From contig CAVFTC010000045.1 of the NCBI GenBank assembly GCA_963625295.1, positions 1 to 15,366 on the forward strand: DNA of 15,366 bases, written 5' to 3'. A program made the translations under genes and the position numbers. Below, piece after piece: positions 5,963-11,648 of this stretch (the stretch's first letter is position 1; every line of letters begins with the position of its first letter). The notes under the pieces were generated by a model. It did not search any database. It was not told the origin of the DNA and saw only the letters and a list, made by a program, of their open reading frames with translations. Origin of the DNA: CAG-488 sp963625295. Its GTDB lineage: Bacteria > Bacillota > Clostridia > Oscillospirales > Acutalibacteraceae.

Positions 5963-7753
5963 TTATTTTATCGGTTCAAAATCCGATGCGCCGTGCTTGC
6001 ATAGCGGACAGATGAAGTCCTCGGGAAGCTCGTCGCCCTCATAGATATATCCGCAGACCTTACAAACGAAGCCTTTTTTGCCGTCCGTTTGCGGCTTCGG
6101 CTTAACATTCTTCTGGTAATAGGTGTAGGTCATCGTCTCAGCGTCGGAAATCACTCTCGCCTCAGTAATCGAACAGATGAACATTCCGTGAGTGCCGAGG
6201 TCAACATATTGTTCGACTTTTAATGACATGAACGAGTTGATGTATCTCGGTAGGAAAACCAATCCGTTATCCGAACGCAACGGCTTGCAGCTTTCAAATT
6301 TATCAACATTTCTGCCGCTTCTGAAGCCGAAAGCTTCAAAAACGGAGAACGGAGCGTCAACGGAAAGGCAGTTTATATTCATCTTGCCCGTCTGCTTGAT
6401 GACATGATGGGAGTAGTTATCCTTATTGATCGTAACGGCGATTCTGTTCGGAGAATTCGTGACCTGCGAAACAGAGTTGACAATAAGTCCGTTGTCCTTT
6501 TTGCCGTCATTTGAGGTCACAACATAGAGTCCGTAGCCGATATTGAAAAGTGCCGTAAGGTCATTTTTGTTAGCCGTTTCGCCGTCCTGTGCAATATAGT
6601 CTCGGCAAAGCTCCTTTGACAGCTCATCAAGCTCCGCAGATGAAGCTTCGTTCAATGCCGATCGGATATGAACAACCGGCTCAACGAAGTTGATGTTCTT
6701 TGACTTTTCAAACATACCCTTCATAATTTTAGCCGCAAGCGGCGCCCATGTGCCGTTCTCGATGAAAGCAACGGTTCTGTTCCTGTATTCCCTCTCAGTC
6801 AGCGACTCAATAAATGTGCGCATGAAAGGAAAAATATCAGCGTTATAAGTTGTTGTTGCAAGCACAAGCTTACCGTAACGGAAAGCGTCCTCGACGGCCT
6901 CCGCCATGTCGCAGCGTGCAAGGTCATTAACAACAACCTTCGGGCAGCCGTTCGCCCTGAGCTTATCGGCAAGGATTTCAACCGCCTTTTTCGTGTTGCC
7001 GTAAACGGAGGTATACGCAATCACAATGCCCTCGCTCTCAACCGCATATGATGACCAAGTGTTGTAAAGTCCAAGATAGTAGCCGAGATTTTCCGTCAAA
7101 ATCGGACCGTGAAGCGGACAGATTTTTTCAATCTCAAGTGCCGACGCTTTCTGCAAAAGCTTCTGCACCTGAACGCCGTACTTTCCGACGATGCCGAAAT
7201 AGTAGCGTCTCGCCTCGCAAGCCCAATCCTCGTCAATGTCAAGTGCGCCGAATTTGCCGAAGCCGTCGGCAGAGAAAAGCACCTTGTCATACGAATCGTA
7301 AGTAACCATAACCTCCGGCCAGTGAACCATGGGAGCGGCCACGAAGTTGAGCGTGTGCCTGCCAAGCTCAAGCGTTGAGCCCTCGGAAATAACAATCTGT
7401 CTCTCGCTGAGGTCATTGCCGAAGAACTGACCCATCATTGCAAAAGCCTTTGCCGAAGCAACAACCTTAACCTCGGGATAAGCCGCAATGAAGCTCATAA
7501 CATTTGCCGAATGATCAGGTTCCATGTGCTGAACGATGAGATAATCCGGCTTTCTGCCGTCAAGCGCATCGGCAAGATTGTCGAGCCACTCATGGCGAAA
7601 GCGTGCGTCAACCGTGTCCATAACGGCAATTTTATCATCGAGAATAACATACGAATTGTATGCCATTCCATTTTCCACAACATACTGACCCTCAAAAAGG
7701 TCGATGTCATGGTCATTGACTCCGATGTATTTAATATCCTTTGTAATATTCAT
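5963..7753 (-). CDS. Flavodiiron protein fused to flavin reductase and rubredoxin
   Basis: A cytoplasmic oxygen (possibly nitric oxide) reductase of 596 residues. Order of domains: metallo-beta-lactamase-like diiron domain (about 1-240), flavodoxin domain (about 243-390, FMN loop T-S-V-Y-G-N-T at 248-254), flavin-reductase-like domain (about 395-550), and a C-terminal rubredoxin (562-596). All diiron ligands are visible: His76, Glu78, Asp80 (with His81), His144, Asp163 and His215. The rubredoxin has C564-x2-C567 and C582-x2-C585. In Moorella the last two domains form a separate protein, Hrb, which passes electrons from NAD(P)H to FprA; here all are joined, so one chain could carry electrons from NAD(P)H to O2. 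GAAGGGAG lies 8 nt before the ATG. It is transcribed alone from the promoter at 7848-7875. Confidence 0.93.
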   Translation of the reverse strand: MNITKDIKYIGVNDHDIDLFEGQYVVENGMAYNSYVILDDKIAVMDTVDARFRHEWLDNLADALDGRKPDYLIVQHMEPDHSANVMSFIAAYPEVKVVASAKAFAMMGQFFGNDLSERQIVISEGSTLELGRHTLNFVAAPMVHWPEVMVTYDSYDKVLFSADGFGKFGALDIDEDWACEARRYYFGIVGKYGVQVQKLLQKASALEIEKICPLHGPILTENLGYYLGLYNTWSSYAVESEGIVIAYTSVYGNTKKAVEILADKLRANGCPKVVVNDLARCDMAEAVEDAFRYGKLVLATTTYNADIFPFMRTFIESLTEREYRNRTVAFIENGTWAPLAAKIMKGMFEKSKNINFVEPVVHIRSALNEASSAELDELSKELCRDYIAQDGETANKNDLTALFNIGYGLYVVTSNDGKKDNGLIVNSVSQVTNSPNRIAVTINKDNYSHHVIKQTGKMNINCLSVDAPFSVFEAFGFRSGRNVDKFESCKPLRSDNGLVFLPRYINSFMSLKVEQYVDLGTHGMFICSITEARVISDAETMTYTYYQKNVKPKPQTDGKKGFVCKVCGYIYEGDELPEDFICPLCKHGASDFEPIK

Positions 7754-7823
7754 AGCAGAAACTCCCTTCGCTTTTTTGCATAGTCATAATTAGTATTGAC
7801 CGATAATTTCAAATTAAATATAG

Positions 7824-7846
7824 ATAATAGTAATCATTACTGTTAT
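7824..7846 (-). promoter_or_regulatory. Fur/PerR-like palindrome at the flavodiiron start site
   Basis: AGTAAT-C-ATTACT (7829-7841) is a perfect inverted repeat, and the arms extend to 7824 and 7846 with one mismatch, giving 10-bp arms. It is AT-rich with a 7-1-7-like layout as in Fur-family boxes. It begins just after the -10 box and overlaps the expected transcription start, the place for a repressor. The identity of the repressor is inferred. Confidence 0.55.
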
Positions 7847-7847
7847 T

Positions 7848-7875
7848 ATTATATATAAAAATTACCTTTTGTCAA
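7848..7875 (-). promoter_or_regulatory. Sigma-A promoter of the flavodiiron gene
   Basis: Read on the minus strand, TTGACA (7875-7870) and TATAAT (7853-7848) both match consensus and are 16 bp apart. The start codon at 7753 lies about 90 nt downstream, leaving a leader that contains the palindrome at 7824-7846. Confidence 0.85.
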
Positions 7876-7932
7876 CACCTTAAAAGAAAAAAGTGTAACA
7901 AAAGGCAAAATTTCTATTTTTCTCAGTTATTT

Positions 7933-8019
7933 TTACATTCCAAAAAGGTTTGCTATCTTATCAAAAATAAGTACAAAAAAATAAAGAACATATGTTGTCC
8001 AATAAAAAAGCCATTGCAT
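7933..8019 (-). CDS. Small hydrophobic peptide C (28 aa), no leader
   Basis: This 28-codon frame begins with AAAGGAG 10 nt before the ATG and ends with TAA. The peptide starts M-Q-W-L-F-Y-W and is almost wholly hydrophobic and aromatic up to residue 19; the only charges are Asp20 and Lys21. It ends I-F-D-K-I-A-N-L-F-G-M, which matches the end of peptide A (L-F-D-F-V-T-S-I-L-G). It is the third of three small genes after the exporter, 24 nt downstream of peptide B. The length suits one membrane-spanning or amphipathic helix. A secreted leaderless peptide, or a small membrane protein (immunity or toxin), is possible. I recognise no named family. No clear terminator follows before the flavodiiron promoter at 7875. 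Confidence 0.65.
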   Translation of the reverse strand: MQWLFYWTTYVLYFFVLIFDKIANLFGM

Positions 8020-8043
8020 AATTATTGTTCTCCTTTCCCTACA

Positions 8044-8142
8044 TTAAAATCCAAATATTGTTTGCAACAAACCTTCAATACACAAATAAATCCAATAGGG
8101 CAACATAAGAAGCTGAATAATTTGCAAAAACATTGTTACCAT
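8044..8142 (-). CDS. Small hydrophobic peptide B (32 aa), no leader
   Basis: This 32-codon frame has an ideal ribosome binding site, AGGAGG at 8155-8150, 7 nt before the ATG, the strongest evidence of translation in the cluster. The peptide starts M-V-T-M-F-L-Q-I-I-Q and has P-Y-W-I-Y-L-C in the middle. Its only charged residue is Glu23, and it has no Lys or Arg. It ends E-G-L-L-Q-T-I-F-G-F. From memory, staphylococcal beta-type phenol-soluble modulins end G-L-L-G-K-L-F-G-F, a notable likeness, but too short to prove kinship. There is one Cys and no leader or double-glycine motif, so a processed lantibiotic is unlikely. Confidence 0.72.
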   Translation of the reverse strand: MVTMFLQIIQLLMLPYWIYLCIEGLLQTIFGF

Positions 8143-8169
8143 TTTCTTTCCTCCTCTCTCAAGAGCCGA

Positions 8170-8199
8170 CAGCAAATATTAAATATAAATTATCTGCTG
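8170..8199 (-). other. Stem-loop between peptide genes A and B
   Basis: On the minus-strand RNA, CAGCAGATA (8199-8191) pairs with TATTTGCTG (8178-8170) over nine positions with one G-U pair; the loop is AT-rich, 12 nt. The same position is an A-C mismatch on the plus strand, so the structure favours the operon transcript. No T-tract follows. It may tune the ratio of peptide A to B by RNA processing or stability. Confidence 0.5.
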
Positions 8200-8216
8200 C
8201 CCGCCTATAAATAATA

Positions 8217-8363
8217 TCAGCCGAGAATTGATGTAACGAAATCAAAAAGCTGGCTGAGTGCCTGCTGAATAGCGTGTGCCGCATCTGGGAAAATTGCTCC
8301 GATCGCCTGGATAGGCGCATTGATGAGATCGGAAATCAATGCGATAATAGCCATCATAAACAT
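8217..8363 (-). CDS. Small amphipathic peptide A (48 aa), no leader
   Basis: This 48-codon frame lies 17 nt after the exporter stop codon. AAAGGAG at 8374-8368 is 4 nt before the ATG at 8363; the in-frame ATG at 8357 (10 nt spacing, 46 residues) may be the true start. The peptide opens M-F-M-M-A-I-I-A-L-I-S-D-L-I and continues as two amphipathic helices broken at Ala-Pro (16-17) and Phe-Pro (25-26). It is rich in Ala, Ile and Gln, has Asp12, Asp27 and Asp41, and no Lys or Arg, so it is acidic. It ends L-F-D-F-V-T-S-I-L-G. There is no signal peptide cleavage site and no double-glycine leader. The size and helix pattern fit a leaderless secreted peptide such as a modulin-like or bacteriocin-like molecule, but the negative charge is unusual for the latter. 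Confidence 0.7.
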   Translation of the reverse strand: MFMMAIIALISDLINAPIQAIGAIFPDAAHAIQQALSQLFDFVTSILG

Positions 8364-8380
8364 TCATCTCCTTTAAAAGA

Positions 8381-10057
8381 TTAACGGTCATCCGTCAGCT
8401 TCATTTTAGTCCCCTTAGCATTATTTGTCAAGAGAATAATAACNNNNNNNNNNNNNNNNNNNNNNNNNNNNNNNNNNNNNNNNNNNNNNNNNNNNNNNNN
8501 NNNNNNNNNNNNNNNNNNNNNNNNNNNNNNNNNNNNNNNNNNNNNNNNNNNNNNNNNNNNNNNNNNNNNNNNNNNNNNNNNNNNNNNNNNNNNNNNNNNN
8601 NNNNNNGAGATTCTCTGCGCCTCACCGCCTGATATATTTGCGCCAAAATCGCTGATAATCGTCTTTTCATGCTCAGGAAGAGATCTAATAAAATCCGTCA
8701 GCTGCGCCTTTTTTATTACATCGGATATCCGTTCGGGATCAGGTGTTTCCGGGAAAGAAATATTTTTCTCTATAGTATCATTGAAAAGGAAAACATCCTG
8801 AGACACCACCGAGTACATTTTGCGAAGTGAATCGGTATCGATTTCATTTATATCCTGATTAAAGGTTCTCACACTTCCCGACATAATCGTGAAAAATTTG
8901 TTTAAAATATCCGTCAGTGCCGACTTACCTCCGCCGGATGCACCGACTACTGCAACAAATTCACCCTTTTCGACTTTTAATTCATCTATATGTAGATTAA
9001 AATTTTCTCTGCCGTAAGAGAAATCAACATTCTCAAAAGTAAATATATTTTCTGCATTTTTGTCAGGCAAAATATTAGTCAGCGGTTCATTATCAAGACT
9101 TAAAATATCATCAAAATCCTTGAGCGTGTTTTCTATTGATCCAATGCTCAGCTTTGCTTTCATAATTCCGTTCAGCGAAGAAACAAGCGACGGAAGATAG
9201 GCGATAATTGCAATTAGTGCACCTACCGACATTTTGTCTTTCACAACAAAAATTGCTCCGACGGCAAATGCCACACCTATAACAATTTGAGATGCAGCCG
9301 CAGGAAGAACGTCTCCGGCAAGGCATTCGCTTTTTCTGAAATTCCATTCCGAATTGTTGAATCGTTCAAGTCCTGTTTCAAAGGCTTTTTCGGCATTGTC
9401 GTAGGCGTTGTATGAGCGAATCGTTTTCATACCGTTAAAAATCTGAACAATTGTTTTTTGAAAATTGCGTTGCTCTACAAGCCCGGCATGTGACGCTTCA
9501 CGCATTCTTTTCTTCTGCGATTTAATTATAAGATACGATATCGGCAGAAAGATCAAAACTATAAACGTCAAAAAGATATTGTAACGTAGCAGCATGATAA
9601 AGACTACGGTAAACTGTGCAATACTCGAAAATGTATTTATTATCGAATTCAAATACAATGACGGAATAGCTTCTGCGCTTCGTGTTAAAATATTCGACAA
9701 GGTGACCGAATCATATTGACTGTAACGGGCATAATTGCATCGAAGTATTTTTCTGAACACCTCATCCGTAACATCATAAATGCACTTTTTCCCAAACCAG
9801 TAATTCAGCTTGTTTTTCAAAAGTGTTATCAACGCCGCAATTATCGGAACAGCAACAGTAACGCAAATACAAATAATCAAAGCCTGTAAATTCTTATCGG
9901 GAATGAATTCATCGGCGGCTCTTTGATAAATAATCGGATTAACTGCCGAAAGAACGGTTATTATCAGCGATAAAAAGAGTATTGAAACAAGCGACATTAT
10001 TCGCTTCTTTATTGAAGCTCGCAAGATAGCTTTTGAATATGATTCTCTTTTGTTCAT
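8381..10057 (-). CDS. ABC exporter, membrane and ATPase domains fused, with sequence gap
   Basis: A half-size ABC exporter of about 558 codons, likely a homodimer in the membrane. The N-terminal part has six hydrophobic segments (about 21-43, 58-80, 140-160, 162-180, 250-272 and 278-298); the ATPase domain starts near 335. Walker A GASGGGKS (372-379), Q-loop VVSQDVFLF (Gln420) and signature ISGGE (475-479) are clear. Codons 484-538 are undetermined bases, so Walker B and most of the D-loop cannot be read. After the gap the frame reads V-I-I-L-L-T-N-N and stops 12 codons later: where an H-loop His is expected there is Asn, and the C-terminus is short. There is no C39 peptidase domain at the N-terminus. 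The gene heads the operon with three small peptides and probably exports them or protects against them. It starts with AAAGGGGGT and a close promoter. Confidence 0.88.
   Translation of the reverse strand: MNKRESYSKAILRASIKKRIMSLVSILFLSLIITVLSAVNPIIYQRAADEFIPDKNLQALIICICVTVAVPIIAALITLLKNKLNYWFGKKCIYDVTDEVFRKILRCNYARYSQYDSVTLSNILTRSAEAIPSLYLNSIINTFSSIAQFTVVFIMLLRYNIFLTFIVLIFLPISYLIIKSQKKRMREASHAGLVEQRNFQKTIVQIFNGMKTIRSYNAYDNAEKAFETGLERFNNSEWNFRKSECLAGDVLPAAASQIVIGVAFAVGAIFVVKDKMSVGALIAIIAYLPSLVSSLNGIMKAKLSIGSIENTLKDFDDILSLDNEPLTNILPDKNAENIFTFENVDFSYGRENFNLHIDELKVEKGEFVAVVGASGGGKSALTDILNKFFTIMSGSVRTFNQDINEIDTDSLRKMYSVVSQDVFLFNDTIEKNISFPETPDPERISDVIKKAQLTDFIRSLPEHEKTIISDFGANISGGEAQRIXXXXXXXXXXXXXXXXXXXXXXXXXXXXXXXXXXXXXXXXXXXXXXXXXXXXXXXVIILLTNNAKGTKMKLTDDR
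8444..8606. other. Undetermined bases inside the exporter gene
   Basis: A run of 163 N. The true length may differ, so the reading frame of the last 20 codons of the exporter is not certain. The 55 unread codons are about what an ABC ATPase needs between the signature and the H-loop, which supports the drawn frame. Confidence 0.99.
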
Positions 10058-10077
10058 ACATCAACCCCCTTTATGCA

Positions 10078-10106
10078 AGTATAAACAAATAACGATTTCT
10101 TTTCAA
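10078..10106 (-). promoter_or_regulatory. Sigma-A promoter of the exporter-peptide operon
   Basis: On the minus strand, TTGAAA (10106-10101) and TATACT (10083-10078) are 17 bp apart. The start codon at 10057 follows about 20 nt later with AAAGGGGGT between, so the leader is very short. Farther upstream, CAAACCG / CGGTTTG (10142-10148 with 10167-10173) could form a stem-loop, possibly an operator. I see no other gene in 10058-10270. Confidence 0.7.
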
Positions 10107-10220
10107 TGCCTCTCTTGTTTTTCTGCACAGTGCCCAAAAGCCAAACCGCCTTTTTGTGCAAAACTACGGTTTGTCAAATTATTATTCGGGTTTATATTAG
10201 CTAACCGAAAATGCAACATT

Positions 10221-10259
10221 AAAACAAAAATACGCAATCAAGTTTTCGCTTGACTGCGT
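10221..10259 (-). terminator. Rho-independent terminator of the heat-shock operon
   Basis: On the minus strand, ACGCAGTCAAG (10259-10249) pairs with CTTGATTGCGT (10242-10232) over 11 positions with one G-U pair and a CGAAAA loop, followed by ATTTTTGTTTT. It lies 11 nt after the dnaJ stop codon and separates the heat-shock operon from the exporter operon on the same strand. Confidence 0.9.
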
Positions 10260-10270
10260 ACATTGTTTAT

Positions 10271-11419
10271 TTATTTGCGTTTTTTGCCGAAGAAGCCTTT
10301 CTTCTCCTCGCCTGTCGGCGTTGAGCCGCCCATCAGCGAATTGAATTTAAGCAAAGCCTCACGCTGTTCGGAATTGAGCTTAGTCGGAATATCGACAATA
10401 ATTCTGACGAGCTGATCTCCCCTCGCCTTGCTGCGGATATTCTGAATACCCTTGCCCTTGAGTCTGAATACAGAACCGGGTTGTGTGCCCTCGGGGATAT
10501 CATATTTAACCTTGCCGTCCAGCGTCGGAACCATAAGCGTATCGCCCAAGGTCGCCTGAACAAGGTTGACATGAACCTCGCACCAAACATCAAAGCCGTC
10601 ACGCTCAAAGAACGGGTGCGGTCTTACATTTACAACAACATGAAGATCGCCTGCCGGGCCGCCGTTGACGCCCTTGTTGCCCTCACCGCGGACATTGAGA
10701 ATCTGACGGTCGTCAATGCCTGCCGGAATATTCACCTCAAGCGTACTCTGCTTTGTGATGCGTCCTCTGCCACGGCACTTTGAACACGGAGTTTCGATTA
10801 TTCTGCCCTTGCCGCCGCACTTTGAGCAAGCACGCTGGGTCTGAATAACGCCAAAAGGCGTTCTTTGCTGAGCCGTGACCTGACCCGTACCGTGACATTC
10901 GGGGCAGGTTTTCGGCGATGTGCCCGCCGCCGCTCCGCTGCCGTTACAATCGGGACAAACCTCAATACGGTTTATGTTCACCTTGCGCTTACAGCCCTTT
11001 GCGGCCTCCTCAAACGAGATAGTAACGCTCGACTGCAGATCCTCGCCTCGTCTCGGACCGTTAGGATTGGTTCTTCTGCCGCCGCCGAAGCCGCCGGAGC
11101 CGCCGCCGAAGAAGCTGGAGAAGATGTCACCCAAGTCAAAATCGTCGCCGAAGCCGCCGTTGAAGCCGCCACCGCCTGCGCCGAAGTTCGGGTCAACTCC
11201 GGCATGACCGTACTGGTCATAACGAGCCTTTTTCTGCTCATCGCTGAGCACCTCATAGGCTTCGTTTGCCTCCTTGAACTTCGCCTCGGCTTCCTTGTCG
11301 CCGGGGTTCAGGTCGGGATGGTACTGCTTGGCCTTTTTACGGTAAGCTTTTTTTATTTCGTCGGTGCTTGCGTTTTTGTCAACGCCAAGCACCTCATAGT
11401 AATCTCTTTTATCAGCCAT
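10271..11419 (-). CDS. dnaJ: Chaperone protein DnaJ (Hsp40)
   Basis: Type I DnaJ, 382 residues, normal length. It delivers unfolded proteins to DnaK and stimulates its ATPase. Domains: J domain 1-70 with HPD at 34-36, Gly/Phe-rich linker about 76-125, zinc-binding region with four CxxCxGxG repeats (starting at C155, C172, C198 and C212), and the C-terminal substrate-binding part. The C-terminus is lysine-rich. The gene is the last of the heat-shock operon but is separated from dnaK by 229 nt that hold hairpins; the ribosome binding site (AGGGGC) lies inside one of them. A terminator follows. Confidence 0.97.
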   Translation of the reverse strand: MADKRDYYEVLGVDKNASTDEIKKAYRKKAKQYHPDLNPGDKEAEAKFKEANEAYEVLSDEQKKARYDQYGHAGVDPNFGAGGGGFNGGFGDDFDLGDIFSSFFGGGSGGFGGGRRTNPNGPRRGEDLQSSVTISFEEAAKGCKRKVNINRIEVCPDCNGSGAAAGTSPKTCPECHGTGQVTAQQRTPFGVIQTQRACSKCGGKGRIIETPCSKCRGRGRITKQSTLEVNIPAGIDDRQILNVRGEGNKGVNGGPAGDLHVVVNVRPHPFFERDGFDVWCEVHVNLVQATLGDTLMVPTLDGKVKYDIPEGTQPGSVFRLKGKGIQNIRSKARGDQLVRIIVDIPTKLNSEQREALLKFNSLMGGSTPTGEEKKGFFGKKRK

Positions 11420-11426
11420 AAATTAA

Positions 11427-11451
11427 AGCCCCTGACTTGAAAACAGAGGCT
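11427..11451 (-). promoter_or_regulatory. Hairpin covering the dnaJ ribosome binding site
   Basis: On the minus-strand RNA, AGCCUCUG (11451-11444) pairs with CAGGGGCU (11434-11427) over eight positions with one G-U pair and a 9-nt loop. The AGGGG of the right arm is the only Shine-Dalgarno candidate for dnaJ. The structure could lower dnaJ translation at normal temperature. It is followed by TTTAATT, so a weak attenuator is the other reading. Confidence 0.55.
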
Positions 11452-11506
11452 ATCGCATGATATTGATTATATTTGCCCTCTAAAACAAGCTAAATTTATC
11501 CCTTCC

Positions 11507-11544
11507 ACCGCAAGCGGTCCCCCTCCCCTTACAATAAGGGGAGG
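11507..11544. repeat. Repeat-like hairpin element in the dnaK-dnaJ gap
   Basis: ACCGC-AA-GCGGT (11507-11518) is followed by a perfect 10-bp stem, CCTCCCCTTA (11522-11531) with TAAGGGGAGG (11535-11544), loop CAA. Paired GC-rich hairpins like these are typical of short dispersed intergenic elements in gut Clostridia. It has no T-tract on the minus strand, so it is not an obvious terminator for dnaK. No coding frame or clear promoter was seen in 11420-11648. Confidence 0.5.
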
Positions 11545-11648
11545 CTGAGACATTTTTGCCTGCGTTAATATAGCTGATTCAAGAAGAATACTCGAAAGAT
11601 GAAATCAATATCTGATAGCCCTGATATTTTTATACTGCGGACGGGTGA

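Noticed and set aside
8014..8214. 66-codon plus-strand frame in the peptide region
   Set aside because: It is antisense to peptides A-B-C, has no ribosome binding site, and the minus-strand frames have strong ones.
8364..8367. ATG at 8367 as start of a different frame for peptide A
   Set aside because: It touches the Shine-Dalgarno sequence with no spacer, and its frame gives a sequence without the pattern shared with peptides B and C.
10149..10177. TTGACA at 10177-10172 as the exporter promoter
   Set aside because: No acceptable -10 box occurs 16-18 bp downstream; the pair at 10106-10078 is better placed.
10106..10223. 38-codon minus-strand frame before the exporter gene
   Set aside because: No ribosome binding site, and it covers the promoter region of the exporter; composition is that of non-coding DNA.
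10865..11440. 191-codon plus-strand frame opposite dnaJ
   Set aside because: It is a shadow of the glycine-rich dnaJ coding sequence.
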